Made by a program: the position numbers and the translations under genes | IMG/VR virus record: IMGVR_UViG_3300030117_005958 | Location: 2,134 to 33,752 of that record | Direction: 5' to 3' (one strand) | From: a virus | Length of the DNA: 31,619 bases | Shown here: in pieces, positions 6,485-15,890 of the stretch | Layout: each line of letters starts with the position of its first letter | How positions within the stretch are numbered: the first letter of the stretch is position 1 | Notes under the pieces: model-generated | Seen by the model: the letters and a program-made list of their open reading frames with translations, nothing else | Databases searched by the model: none | What the model was told of the DNA's origin: nothing

Positions 6485-7659
6485 AAGTCTTTCATATCTC
6501 CAAATGTTCTGCCGCCGGCAACATTAACTTTAAATCTTCCAAAAGGAGTGTCCATAAATTCCCAAAAGATATCATTGATAGCACTTCCATCATCTAGAGA
6601 ATAATCAATAACTATACTGTCGTGAATTATAAACGCCATGTTAGATTTCATGTCTTTGAGCATATCTGCAATAATTACAGCCTTATCTAATATTAGATCG
6701 CTACAAGTGCTTTGCAGAAGATAGTTAAGCGCGTGATACCTGTCGCTTGGAATGGCTCTCCCATATGTTGTGTCAACCTTGTCCCCGTCCCAATGTGCGT
6801 CTACCAGTGCGTCTCTGTTATATATCTTAGATAAAACTTCATCGTTTGCGTTAGGATTATATAGCCAAGAAAAGATTCGCCTCTTTGCTTCGTCCCTTGT
6901 TAGTTTACCATCAAAAATCTCGTGAGAATTATGCTCATGCAAATCTATGTACGGCTGAGATTGTTTAAGCAAACCGAGCATGACTCTAAGTTCCGCCGCA
7001 TTATAATCTAGCTCAACAAACCAATCGTTATTGGGCTTTATAATTTTACGGAACTTCTTATCCATAGTTAAGATTGGAAAAGAGTTTTTCTCTGTGGTCA
7101 ATCGGCCCGTCTTTGTCCCAAAGATGTTGTAGTTTACAACTGGCTCTGTTCTCATGATCTTCTTGTAGAATTCTTTTGTTCTATAATCTGCCAAATCATT
7201 GTTAAGACATGACAAGTCTATATTTAATTTTTGATGCTTGATGTCTGTAGTGAGCTTCATAATATCAACCAAACTATTATAGTTGCTGGGCTTGTCATAG
7301 CTTTGCAAAACATGATCGGTTATCTTGTCCTTTAGCATGCAATACTCTTTTAGGAAGCCCTCCGGGACGAGATCAAAGAAGCAGTGGTCAGTTAATGATA
7401 TCTTTGAGATAACAAAAGATTTGTAAAATGCCTTAAGTTTTAGCCAGATACGCTCGTAATCCTCCCTTAGATGATCAGGGCATACTTCTCCCAACGACTT
7501 GCCTTGGCAATAGACATGTGCATACTGTATGTCGTTATTTTTTAAGAAAGAGGAATACTTCCAAGTTTTCGATATTCCTTCGGGTAGGTCCTTGTGAATA
7601 TGGCCATCAACATATACGCCAACACACTTCTCTTTTTCGTCTAAAGCCTGAAATAGCAA
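6472..7659 (-). CDS. Family A DNA polymerase, polymerase domain only
   Basis: The 395-residue protein carries the Pol I signatures: TKTGRLTT (182-189), motif A DYNAAELR (218-225) with catalytic Asp218, a fingers helix TRDEAKRRIFSWLY (254-267) with Lys259, RYHALNYLLQSTCSDLI (307-323), and motif C HDS (346-348) with Asp347. There is no room for a 3'-5' proofreading or 5'-3' nuclease domain; the latter is supplied by the gene at 699-1667. It is the only polymerase seen, where a T4 relative would be expected to use family B gp43. The start is TTG with AAGAAGG six bases upstream, 11 bases after a structural gene, so expression may depend on upstream transcription. The fingers motif is divergent. 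Confidence 0.88.
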   Translation of the reverse strand: MLFQALDEKEKCVGVYVDGHIHKDLPEGISKTWKYSSFLKNNDIQYAHVYCQGKSLGEVCPDHLREDYERIWLKLKAFYKSFVISKISLTDHCFFDLVPEGFLKEYCMLKDKITDHVLQSYDKPSNYNSLVDIMKLTTDIKHQKLNIDLSCLNNDLADYRTKEFYKKIMRTEPVVNYNIFGTKTGRLTTEKNSFPILTMDKKFRKIIKPNNDWFVELDYNAAELRVMLGLLKQSQPYIDLHEHNSHEIFDGKLTRDEAKRRIFSWLYNPNANDEVLSKIYNRDALVDAHWDGDKVDTTYGRAIPSDRYHALNYLLQSTCSDLILDKAVIIADMLKDMKSNMAFIIHDSIVIDYSLDDGSAINDIFWEFMDTPFGRFKVNVAGGRTFGDMKDLWIY

Positions 7660-7670
7660 CAGTCACCTTC

Positions 7671-9251
7671 TTAATAATATTGCTTCAAATATTGATTAAT
7701 ATACTTTATTGCGGAAGTTTTGTCAACATAATAATACAACTGATTAATGTCGGACATAACTTTATCTAGTTTTTCATCTAGCTTTCCTGTGCCACTGGTC
7801 TTCTCTTTGATCCTAATTTTGAGATAAGTTTTTAGCCAAAAAAGATCGCTGTAGTTTTGCATGAGCCTATCGCGGGTTAGAACCTTGCGGAAAGTAGTTT
7901 TATGAATAGTTTTTCTTAATGAGCTGGCAGTGTAATAGTTTCCGGCGTTTGCCTTGTCTTTTGGGCACACATCGATAGTTCTTACGGTTGGATACTGTCT
8001 AACAAATTGTCTGTATATTCTTACTAAATAAATTTTAAGCTGGTTAACATCTGAAATTGGTGACTTGTCTCCGTCATATGGCACTTCGTAAAAGTAATCA
8101 TAAATATCATTCATTGTGGCGTTATAAATATATGTCTTGTTCCATCCAAACCCGTGAGTATGTGGAATCATATCTAACTCCCCTTCTACGCTAGCAATCG
8201 TGAAAACACCATTTACAATCTCATGTGTATGTGGAGGCACTAAAGTTGGATCAGTTGTTGATACGGTTGATCCATTGTTGTTATCATCAATTTCATATGA
8301 ATGTGCATGCCAGTATTTATCAAGTTCCTCGGGCAAATTTGGCCAGCCGGGAAAGCCGACTATGCCGCTAGGATTTATTGTGAACATTTGTCTTTGAATG
8401 TATGTTCTCATGGCCGGTGAGTTAAGATTTGCAACCAGTCTCCACGGGGCGTTCTTATCCACCAAAAAACCAAACTTTGCTGCTGCTAATCTGTAGAATT
8501 CAAAATTGGCGTTATTTATATATTTTTCAAATTTATTGTAATCATCTCCATGATCATCCATGGACATCTCTACACAAAGACCGCTGCCGTTGGGTGGCAC
8601 TAGTGATGATTCTAAAAATCCCATCATTGAAATGGGATAGTTAGGCATCATGTCAGACATATATAAATTAATAAAAACTTCTAAGAACGTTTCAAAATCT
8701 ACTATTTTCTGATCCAGATTGTTCTCTGCCAGATAATTATCCACAAAAGATACATAAAGGTTATCTGTGATTTTCTTATGAGAATCTCTAACATTAAACC
8801 ACGCTCTTTTTGCCTGAATGTCCCCTGTGAGAAAATCATCTGGGTGGAGTCTGTTGGACCTCTGTGCCTTTACAAATTCAACAAAATCTTCAAATGCATC
8901 TGCAACAAAATTTAAAGCATAAACATTTTCTTTTGCTGTCCTAATTTGCTTTAATTTATTTTCCCTGACCAACAGAAAATTTCCATTAAGGTCTTTTCTG
9001 CCATAGTGTGAATATTTGCTGGTCCAAAAGTTTATTGGTTGTGGAGATGTTATGTTGTCTAGAGCGTCCTCATCCAGAAGAAACTTATCCATTGCATTTG
9101 ATGAGTCCCCCTCGGCTTCAGCTGGGTCTGCAAAATATTTTGCATCAGGATAAATGTTTTGATACGCTAATCTTTGCTCAAACATATCCTTAGCTCCTAG
9201 CGTATTATTTCCAAACACTGTTTGATTTTCATCATATATTTTAGTAGTCAC
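7671..9251 (-). CDS. Probable virion/baseplate structural protein with three His-x-His motifs
   Basis: This 526-residue protein is not recognised as a named family. It is rich in aromatic residues, with a long helical N-terminal part. Three His-x-His sites occur in about 50 residues: HAH 315-317, HTH 341-343 and HTH 364-366, each near Gly, Pro and aromatic residues. His-x-His pairs coordinate iron in trimeric tail spikes and fibres such as T4 gp12, so metal-stabilised trimerisation is a reasonable inference. The C-terminus is basic and helical. The start is GTG with AGGAG upstream, 18 bases after the hub gene, so it belongs to the tail operon. A baseplate or fibre-attachment protein is the best guess. 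The polymerase gene follows after 11 bases. Confidence 0.6.
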   Translation of the reverse strand: MTTKIYDENQTVFGNNTLGAKDMFEQRLAYQNIYPDAKYFADPAEAEGDSSNAMDKFLLDEDALDNITSPQPINFWTSKYSHYGRKDLNGNFLLVRENKLKQIRTAKENVYALNFVADAFEDFVEFVKAQRSNRLHPDDFLTGDIQAKRAWFNVRDSHKKITDNLYVSFVDNYLAENNLDQKIVDFETFLEVFINLYMSDMMPNYPISMMGFLESSLVPPNGSGLCVEMSMDDHGDDYNKFEKYINNANFEFYRLAAAKFGFLVDKNAPWRLVANLNSPAMRTYIQRQMFTINPSGIVGFPGWPNLPEELDKYWHAHSYEIDDNNNGSTVSTTDPTLVPPHTHEIVNGVFTIASVEGELDMIPHTHGFGWNKTYIYNATMNDIYDYFYEVPYDGDKSPISDVNQLKIYLVRIYRQFVRQYPTVRTIDVCPKDKANAGNYYTASSLRKTIHKTTFRKVLTRDRLMQNYSDLFWLKTYLKIRIKEKTSGTGKLDEKLDKVMSDINQLYYYVDKTSAIKYINQYLKQYY

Positions 9252-9269
9252 TAAACTAATCTCCTAGTC

Positions 9270-11879
9270 TTACGCTGGTGGGGATGATTGCCACTGCGAT
9301 TCGACAGATGTACTCCACTGTCCATTTTGAAAGTTATTAGACACATTCAAAACAAGATAATACCCACCTAATCCAAGCTTTCTCGACAAAGAATTTTTCT
9401 TTCGTGGATCCCCCAAGCCTGCAACAGTGGGGTTTATGTATAAATATTGGCCCGGGACATAAAGGGCATTTCCCACCATATCAAGGGTGGCCCTGAAATT
9501 TCTCCAAAGCTCGACATATTTATCTCCAGACCTAAGCGCTTTTTCGGCCTGCATTTCTGCAATGTAGGGCCTTTGATCTTTCGCGAAGCTAATAGACTTT
9601 ACCAATCCCTTATCTGCCCCTACATAGTGATGATAAATGCCCCTTTTAACGTCTTCCTTGATGTTACCTTTCCAAGATACTTGCTCGTCGGCATTAGTAG
9701 CGTAGAATAAAATATAGGAATATATTCCCTTGGCTGACCTACTAGCTAACTTGCTTTTTGAAGATAGTTTTGTCACATCAGCTATGTCTACTCGGCCGGC
9801 CTTAAATGCGGACTCTAAAGATGTTGCAAAACTTGGAATAGATCCGGGGTTTCTTCCATAAAACCCCTCGGTTATAGGTTCAAAATATGACTTTCCTTTT
9901 TTAGAAGCAGGCAACATAAATTCAGTCACTTTTAAAGTTCTTGTTTCTTTTTGTTGATTGCCGAATGCCATGGCGTTAATTGATGGAGTCACAAGTCTCT
10001 GGACAGTATCTCTAATAAAATCTTGACACGCATACACATCTCTTCCGGGATTAATGATATTATCTTTAAAGAACTCCATAAAAGAGTCTACTGTTATTGG
10101 CACATCTGGGATTGATATCATTTGAGATTTGCCAGACTTTTGATCAGTCAAATTGAAGCTACCAAGAGTTGGTATGATTTGGTCGTTTCTCATATTAATA
10201 TGAACATTATTTAACTTCAATGCTTCCTCTAGCAGATCGCCATAATAAAACCAATATATAATCTTATCCCCACGATCTACACTTTTTGAATCTGGCTCGT
10301 TTCTCAAAGTTACGTTACTGCTTATTAAAGCATTCGCTTCTGCGGAAGCGAGGGGCTTTTTACCTGCCTGTTTCGCTGCTTTGGCAATTGCCTCTTTCGT
10401 TCTAATCCCTATTGGCGCTTTAGCTCTGGTGCCGGCTTTTATTTGGTCCTCAAGAAATTTTGAAGCTTGTGATCTTTTATCTTCAGAAGCAGCTAAAAGC
10501 TCTTGCACCTCTAGCACATTTCCTGCTGCTGCATCGATTTTTCTTTCAATAGCTTTTTCGTAAGCGCTACCAAACAAAAGCAGGTCTTTTCTCTTAATGA
10601 CTGTTCTATAAACCTTTCCTTTTCTGAAAAGATTGGTCATTATTCTGTTAAACTTTGCAATTCTATTTTTGGCACTGATGAACAAAAGATCATTCTGCGT
10701 TTTGATTTTTTTTGTTTTATTGTCGTCTATTCTTACTTTAAGTTTTTCAATTAAAATGGCTTGTATTTCCTTCGTGTTTTCGACTTTTGTCCTCTCTTCA
10801 GATCCGTGTTCAAGAACTGGTTTTTTTATTCGATTTTCAACGTAAGTCGCGCGAACGTCCTTGACACCGGTGTCCCCAATAGTTGGAACATCTATATCGC
10901 CTTTGGTTGTCTCTTCGAGTGCGGATTTGGCTGCCGCAAACTTACTCTCGGCTTCGGCAAGCTTTCCCGTATCGTTTTCTATACTTTTCTCCAATTTTGC
11001 TAAGTCATCCTGTAGTGACGGGAGAACGCTTATTACTTCCTCTTTAAATATATTATATCTAATTGGCTTTTCTAACTTTGCTTGCACCATTCCTTTGTAG
11101 TCTAAGGTTAATTCCATGACACCATTTTGTTCAAATGAAATGTTATAATCTGTTAAATATAATGAAAGAACGATTTGCTGCTCCGCTAAGTCGCCAACTA
11201 ACTGTTTGTTTATAGCATCCTTTGGGCTTTCATATCCCAATACTAATTTAATTTCATAATAATCTGAGTCGTGTTTTTCGGGATTTGTTTGCCTATTACG
11301 CAAAATTAGGTCTGTGTATCTGAAGGTTTTTCCTTGAGACGACCTCGCCTTTGTTAGAGATTCTCCATTTTGCATTGTCAAAACAATTGAGCAGTCTGTC
11401 ATTACTCCGGCCATAACAGGGTTTTGATTTCTAAAATCAAGAGACACAGATTTTAAAACAATGTCATCCCCTCTGTGATCTTTTGATTTCATCATGGACT
11501 CAAGATTTTGCTTCTGGCTATCTGGAAATGGTATGGGAACAGTATGAGTTTGTTTTCTAGTATCGCCGTCAATAAAAACTTTATATAATCTGATTCTTGG
11601 GATAATTTGAGACGCCTCAAGAGTTGTCATATTCCGGAAAGAGCGCATTGAATTACCGCCCGAATTGAGTTTGCTTACCAGTGACAGGCTGTCTGTCTCC
11701 TCTATTGTTATAAAGGTATCCCACCCGGAAGGATTGGTTACTGTTCTGGCCCCTTCAGAAAAAGAAAATATGTTAGACCTTATAAGGCTCTGTGTTGATG
11801 TAGCCAAAATCGGTGCTATTTGATTTGACTCCAATAGGGAGTCTAATATTTTTTCAATTGTTTCAGTTGCTACTGTCAT
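9270..11879 (-). CDS. Baseplate hub-like structural protein
   Basis: The 869-residue protein is the largest of the baseplate group. Residues about 1-270 are beta-rich. Residues about 290-520 are charged and helical, with coiled-coil character (DDLAKLEKSIENDTGKLAEAESKFAAAKSALEE). The C-terminal part returns to beta structure and ends with ALYVPGQYLYINPT...GLGGYYLVLNVSNNFQNGQWSTSVESQWQ, the pattern seen at the end of hub domains of gp27/gpD/VgrG type (a strand, a Gly-rich turn, then a strand with a Trp-Ser-Thr ending). It would form the ring at the tail tip that joins the tube to the spike. The long helical insert is unusual. It lies 12 bases after the gp53-like gene. Confidence 0.6.
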   Translation of the reverse strand: MTVATETIEKILDSLLESNQIAPILATSTQSLIRSNIFSFSEGARTVTNPSGWDTFITIEETDSLSLVSKLNSGGNSMRSFRNMTTLEASQIIPRIRLYKVFIDGDTRKQTHTVPIPFPDSQKQNLESMMKSKDHRGDDIVLKSVSLDFRNQNPVMAGVMTDCSIVLTMQNGESLTKARSSQGKTFRYTDLILRNRQTNPEKHDSDYYEIKLVLGYESPKDAINKQLVGDLAEQQIVLSLYLTDYNISFEQNGVMELTLDYKGMVQAKLEKPIRYNIFKEEVISVLPSLQDDLAKLEKSIENDTGKLAEAESKFAAAKSALEETTKGDIDVPTIGDTGVKDVRATYVENRIKKPVLEHGSEERTKVENTKEIQAILIEKLKVRIDDNKTKKIKTQNDLLFISAKNRIAKFNRIMTNLFRKGKVYRTVIKRKDLLLFGSAYEKAIERKIDAAAGNVLEVQELLAASEDKRSQASKFLEDQIKAGTRAKAPIGIRTKEAIAKAAKQAGKKPLASAEANALISSNVTLRNEPDSKSVDRGDKIIYWFYYGDLLEEALKLNNVHINMRNDQIIPTLGSFNLTDQKSGKSQMISIPDVPITVDSFMEFFKDNIINPGRDVYACQDFIRDTVQRLVTPSINAMAFGNQQKETRTLKVTEFMLPASKKGKSYFEPITEGFYGRNPGSIPSFATSLESAFKAGRVDIADVTKLSSKSKLASRSAKGIYSYILFYATNADEQVSWKGNIKEDVKRGIYHHYVGADKGLVKSISFAKDQRPYIAEMQAEKALRSGDKYVELWRNFRATLDMVGNALYVPGQYLYINPTVAGLGDPRKKNSLSRKLGLGGYYLVLNVSNNFQNGQWSTSVESQWQSSPPA

Positions 11880-11891
11880 GTTGACCTCTTA

Positions 11892-12230
11892 CTATGCGTC
11901 ATATATACTTAGCACATTTTCAAGTGGCAATGGCACCATAACTATATCTCCAAACGCCAAAAGATCTTCAGTTGGTTTTTTATTAAAAAAAGCTATTACC
12001 CACCAATAAGTCGAGTCTCCATAATAAAAGTCAGCTAATTTATAATAGTGGTCCCCTCTTCGCCATATATGATCGATAATGTTTAAACTAGATAAATCTT
12101 GCGAAGAGGGGTACGATAATTCAGGAGATGCGTAATGAACAATTTGCTTTACTCCCCTTTTTTTAAAAATGTTTTTATAGATGTCTAAGTTGTTTGTTAT
12201 AAAAGCTCTATCATCGTATCTAGAGGCCAT
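11892..12230 (-). CDS. gp53: Baseplate wedge protein, gp53-like, LysM-type fold
   Basis: The 112-residue protein has a LysM-like core: IIDHIWRRGDHYYKLADFYYGDSTYWWVIAFFNKKPTEDLLAFGDIVMVPLP (about 51-102), with the typical W-x-x-G-D, L-A-x-x-Y-Y-G, W-W-x-I and G-x-x-x-x-V-P positions. Small phage tail proteins of this kind (T4 gp53, P2 gpX, Mu gp45-region proteins) join the baseplate wedges or the hub. It is flanked by the tube-initiator gene and the hub gene, which supports a baseplate role. AAAGGAG precedes the ATG. The exact T4 counterpart is uncertain, as T4 gp53 is larger (196 residues). Confidence 0.7.
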   Translation of the reverse strand: MASRYDDRAFITNNLDIYKNIFKKRGVKQIVHYASPELSYPSSQDLSSLNIIDHIWRRGDHYYKLADFYYGDSTYWWVIAFFNKKPTEDLLAFGDIVMVPLPLENVLSIYDA

Positions 12231-12242
12231 GGCTATCTCCTT

Positions 12243-13154
12243 TTACTTTTTATCACTAAATAAATTTGCCCATGGATTATTTGAAGACACTTGCCTATCT
12301 AAAATAGCCTCGGTTCTTTTGTCCCAAATATCCTCCAAGGAAGGATCTATTTCCCATGGATTATCAGGGTTTTTAAGGCCATTGAAATAATTCTCTTCAA
12401 ATTTAACTTTGCTTGGGTTTCCGGGTGACAAATCCCTGTTTGTGACGGGGCCGTTGGGATCGTTAAATAATGTATACATATTGTCATAGGTCTCATCATA
12501 TAAAGGCAGAGTTTCGCCATCATTACTAAACCCTAGAGTGTTTTCGTGAATGACATCAAAAGTGCACGTCAATCTAATTACTTTTGGCAGAACAGCGCCA
12601 ACCTCTTCAAACACACCAAATTCTAAATCAGGCGTATGTGTGAAACTAGATATATAGCCGGACAACATGTCATCGCCCAAAACACTGCCCATTCTTTGTG
12701 CTAAATTTACATATTTTAGGCCAATAAGTGGCGCTGTTGAGTAGACCCTTTGGTTTCCATGCGTTGAATAGCCGGGATAAAGCATATTAATCAATCCGTT
12801 AACATCGTTAAGATTTTTATGAGCGCTTTGTTTGTTATGTGCAGCAATAGCCCAGCTCATCGATATGGATCTCTGAGTGTTTTGATAAGATACAATACCA
12901 TCCGTTCTACCAAACGCGGCATCTCTATTAAAGTTGCTGGAATATGAATCAGAAAAAGCTTCCATAAAAGCAAAGAATCTAACACTATAATCTGTATCGG
13001 CTACTCTACTAAATTGTAGATAATATCCCTTATTAACTTGGGACGCAACTGTATCTATCACTCCCATTCTAGAAGCTAAGGCCTGATCTCCGACCTCATT
13101 TAAGGCAACGTGAGCCTCAGTTTCTTTTTTTTGTTTTACTGCCTTAAGTCCCAT
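12243..13154 (-). CDS. Tail-tube initiator / baseplate protein (gp48/gp54 type)
   Basis: The 303-residue protein has a conserved-looking core, RFFAFMEAFSDSYSSNFNRDAAFGRTDGIVSYQNTQRSISMSWAIAAHNKQSAHKNLNDVNGLINMLYPGY (about 60-128), followed by STAPLIGLKYVNL and a region PDLEFGVFEEVGAVLPKVIRLTCTFDVIHE. This matches what I know of tail-tube-like proteins at the baseplate in marine T4-like and XkdP-related systems, in which a tube-fold ring starts polymerisation of the tail tube. The C-terminal 70 residues are Asn/Pro-rich and probably extended. It sits between the tape measure and the gp53-like gene, as expected. Whether it matches T4 gp48 or gp54 cannot be decided by eye. Confidence 0.6.
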   Translation of the reverse strand: MGLKAVKQKKETEAHVALNEVGDQALASRMGVIDTVASQVNKGYYLQFSRVADTDYSVRFFAFMEAFSDSYSSNFNRDAAFGRTDGIVSYQNTQRSISMSWAIAAHNKQSAHKNLNDVNGLINMLYPGYSTHGNQRVYSTAPLIGLKYVNLAQRMGSVLGDDMLSGYISSFTHTPDLEFGVFEEVGAVLPKVIRLTCTFDVIHENTLGFSNDGETLPLYDETYDNMYTLFNDPNGPVTNRDLSPGNPSKVKFEENYFNGLKNPDNPWEIDPSLEDIWDKRTEAILDRQVSSNNPWANLFSDKK

Positions 13155-13165
13155 TGTTATTCTCC

Positions 13166-15535
13166 CTAGATCGGCACTCTTGCATTATTGTGCATTGTGT
13201 AATTCCGATCTATGTATTTTACTGTTGTCTCGGCAATTTTATTGGTGCCGTTTTTGTCTAAGTATACTTCAACCTTTATTGGCTGTTCAGATCCTCCAAC
13301 TGATTGTAAGGCGTTTTTGACAGCCATTTCCATTTCAGCAGGAGTTATCGTTTTCGCTGGTGCGGTTCCCGCCATCAGGCCAGCATCCATCAAGGCTCTC
13401 TGTTCAAAGAGATTGGAGGGTGAAACCTCTTGATTGTTTGTCTCAAACGCTCCCATGTCCCTAGCCGCAAGGCCAGCATCAATTGCAACAGAGGCAGCCG
13501 TTCCGGCTCCGGGGAAAATGGAGGCTGCGCCAGATGCGACCTCCAAGCCAGCGCCGGCGAAGTCCCCTTCTAATAACCTGCCGCCGGCAAAGCCTAGGCT
13601 GGCCAGTAGTCCAACGAGTGGTATCTTTTTTATAAAAGATTTTCCTAGCCCTTTCGCACCTGCTTTTGCAGCCCCTTCCAATCCTGCCTCCAATCCTGCC
13701 TCGCCGGCCTCTTGAGCTAGCCGGGCGGGATTTATAATTGCCCTTCCCATATCTAGATTAGCTCCGCCTTTCTTGGTAGATATGCCTCCACCGCCCATAA
13801 CATCAATATCTTTAAGGTCTGGCTTGAATGGGCCTTTCAAACCTCTAAGGGCTTTGAAACCGCCCTTAAGAGCAAGGGCAGTCGTGGCGATATCTCCAAC
13901 CATGCCAAGAGCAGACATTCCTGCTCCTAATCCTAGTGCGCCGCCGGGGCCTAAAGTTTCAGCTGCGGCTTGGAACTTCTCTGCCGCAATATTGAGTGCA
14001 TCAGCAGCTTCTTTAATTGGGCCAGCCAAGTCTTGAAAAGCTCTTGCTTTTTTCTCCGCTGCGGTAGTTGCGTTCTTAACCTGATCTTCAAATTTTGTTT
14101 CTTCTTTAGTGACAAGCTCTGCACCTTTTTGTGCTTTTCCGAAGAATGTTTCCAAATCCTCAGTTGACTGTCTGAGGCCTTCAGCGAGGGCTTTTCTCTC
14201 GAAGAATTCTAAATCAGAAAACGTTTTTCCAGTGCGGTCAAATTCTTGTTGTATGAGCCTTCTCACTTCAGCAGGACCTTTGGCTGCTGCCATGGTCAAC
14301 TCAGTTACATTCAAGGTTGTTGATCCTAACACCGATGCTAAGGTTGATGCAACGTCGGCAGATTTAGAAAACGTGTCCACAGAGTCCGAAAGGTTGAACA
14401 TTTTCTGTCCCATCTCGCCGGCATCGATGCCCAAGCGCTTTGCTTCCGCTGCCATCTTTTTGAAAATTGTCGGACCTTTCATACCAAAGTCAGCTAGCGG
14501 GGCCCTTAAAGATACAAGAGAATTTATTAATTGGTCTGGGCCAACCTGTAAACGGCTTGCTTCTTCGGTTAAACCTATGACCTGTGCTTGTGCTTCTTCG
14601 GCGGTAAAACCAAGACCAGTCACCAGCAAGTTTAATGCATCGGATGTTTGTCCCTCTGCGACACCTAGTTTTGCCAAGCCGGCGGTTGTTCCTGCTAATT
14701 GGTTTTGCAAGCTTGGCTGGAGTGATGTAAACTTACCGAACTCTCTAAATAGAGTTATTGTTGACTCTCCAAGCTGATCAAATCTTAAGAATTGATCGCC
14801 CATTGCGTCTGAGGTTTCTAAGGCTCGTTGGGCTAACTCTCTTTGTCCGCCCGACAAAGCAGACATTTTAGCCCTCATATCATCAAACTTTAACGATTGC
14901 TCAAAAGTATTTTCTACGACCATGCCGCCCATGTTGGCAAAGCTCAACATTTCTCTAGCCGAACTTGCAAACCCCTTTGCTAATCCGAGGGTGGCATTTT
15001 TTAATCCTCCGGAGCCTTGAATAGCGCTGCCTAGTTTTTTAAAGTGCTGGGCGGTTTGACCTCCCAAACCAGCAGCCTGACCCAGCTTTGCGACCATTGC
15101 GCCGGCTGCTTCTTCTCCTGCCTGAAAAGCTTCTGTGTTTTTCTTTTGTTGTTCGTTTTGTTTTTCTAGGGCCTTTACTATCTTTTCAATTTCAGCTTCT
15201 GCATTGGCATTGTCTCTTCTTCTTGCTTCCGCAATTCTTTTGATGAAGTCTAAACGAGCTTTGGCATTGTCCCTGTCAATCTGCCCCTTTGCTTGCTCTT
15301 TTTGTATTTCTCTTTCTAGAGCTTCCTGAACTTCGTCTAATTTATCTTTTTTTGCAGTTAGCAAATCATTGGCTTGTCTTATTAGCTGCTCTCTTCTTGA
15401 TAAGAGTTCTAATTCTTTTTCTCGTCTGGATAAACTTTTGCCCTCTTCCTCTGCCCTTTTAGCAGAGAGTTCAGTTGCCCTTTTGAGCTGCTCATTTAGC
15501 TCCTTTGTTATTTCTAAATCTCTTTCATCAGCCAT
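13166..15535 (-). CDS. gp29: Tail tape measure protein
   Basis: The 789-residue protein is the tape measure by composition and place. Residues 1-150 are charged coiled coil (long Lys/Glu/Arg runs); the middle is helical with Gly/Ala; about 540-720 holds small-residue hydrophobic stretches (LGPGGALGLGAGMSALGMVGDIATTALAL and IPLVGLLASLGFAGGRLL), the usual membrane-active segments thought to insert into the host membrane during DNA ejection. Its length would set the tail length by the usual rule of about 0.15 nm per residue. It follows the unknown 109-residue gene and precedes the tube initiator. The equivalence to T4 gp29 is functional, not by sequence. Confidence 0.85.
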   Translation of the reverse strand: MADERDLEITKELNEQLKRATELSAKRAEEEGKSLSRREKELELLSRREQLIRQANDLLTAKKDKLDEVQEALEREIQKEQAKGQIDRDNAKARLDFIKRIAEARRRDNANAEAEIEKIVKALEKQNEQQKKNTEAFQAGEEAAGAMVAKLGQAAGLGGQTAQHFKKLGSAIQGSGGLKNATLGLAKGFASSAREMLSFANMGGMVVENTFEQSLKFDDMRAKMSALSGGQRELAQRALETSDAMGDQFLRFDQLGESTITLFREFGKFTSLQPSLQNQLAGTTAGLAKLGVAEGQTSDALNLLVTGLGFTAEEAQAQVIGLTEEASRLQVGPDQLINSLVSLRAPLADFGMKGPTIFKKMAAEAKRLGIDAGEMGQKMFNLSDSVDTFSKSADVASTLASVLGSTTLNVTELTMAAAKGPAEVRRLIQQEFDRTGKTFSDLEFFERKALAEGLRQSTEDLETFFGKAQKGAELVTKEETKFEDQVKNATTAAEKKARAFQDLAGPIKEAADALNIAAEKFQAAAETLGPGGALGLGAGMSALGMVGDIATTALALKGGFKALRGLKGPFKPDLKDIDVMGGGGISTKKGGANLDMGRAIINPARLAQEAGEAGLEAGLEGAAKAGAKGLGKSFIKKIPLVGLLASLGFAGGRLLEGDFAGAGLEVASGAASIFPGAGTAASVAIDAGLAARDMGAFETNNQEVSPSNLFEQRALMDAGLMAGTAPAKTITPAEMEMAVKNALQSVGGSEQPIKVEVYLDKNGTNKIAETTVKYIDRNYTMHNNARVPI

Positions 15536-15545
15536 ACATTATTCT

Positions 15546-15875
15546 CTATTTAAAAGGCCACTTAACACCTGTAGCTCTTTCAAAATTTGCAACTGCTCTA
15601 TCCAGCTTATGCTTGGATTGTAGTGTTCTTGGGTTAGTTAGTCCGTATCTTTCAAACGCCTTAATATATCGTGTCTCGTTTCCTAGTGCTCTGGCTAGTG
15701 CAGATATTTGTGGCTGCGTTCCTCGCACAACTCCACTAACAGCAGCACCGTCTAGTAACTGCTTTAAGACATATTGAAGATTGAAACTAAGCGACCTAAG
15801 ATAACTTTCGTCGATTGTTTCTGGATTTAAATTGATTTCATATTTTACAAGCTCATCGTTTTCTGCGATATTCAT
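15546..15875 (-). CDS. Small helical protein upstream of the tape measure, unknown
   Basis: The 109-residue protein is mostly helical: LRSLSFNLQYVLKQLLDG, then GTQPQISALARALGNETRYIKAFERYGLTNPRTLQSKHKLDRAVANFERATGVKWPF. No family is recognised. It is the first gene after a strong terminator and after a copy of the recurrent AT-rich motif (15891-15902), with GGAGGAG just before its ATG, so it heads the tail operon. The tape measure follows after 10 bases. Proteins in this position are often tail assembly factors, so a chaperone role is possible. The LDGAAVSGVVRGTQPQISALARALG segment looks helix-turn-helix-like, but no DNA role can be claimed. Confidence 0.7.
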   Translation of the reverse strand: MNIAENDELVKYEINLNPETIDESYLRSLSFNLQYVLKQLLDGAAVSGVVRGTQPQISALARALGNETRYIKAFERYGLTNPRTLQSKHKLDRAVANFERATGVKWPFK

Positions 15876-15890
15876 AATGAAACTCCTCCG

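Noticed and set aside
14109-14777. 222-codon plus-strand ORF
   Set aside because: It lies wholly inside the tape measure gene on the other strand, is rich in Ser, Pro and Cys as shadow frames are, and has no ribosome site.
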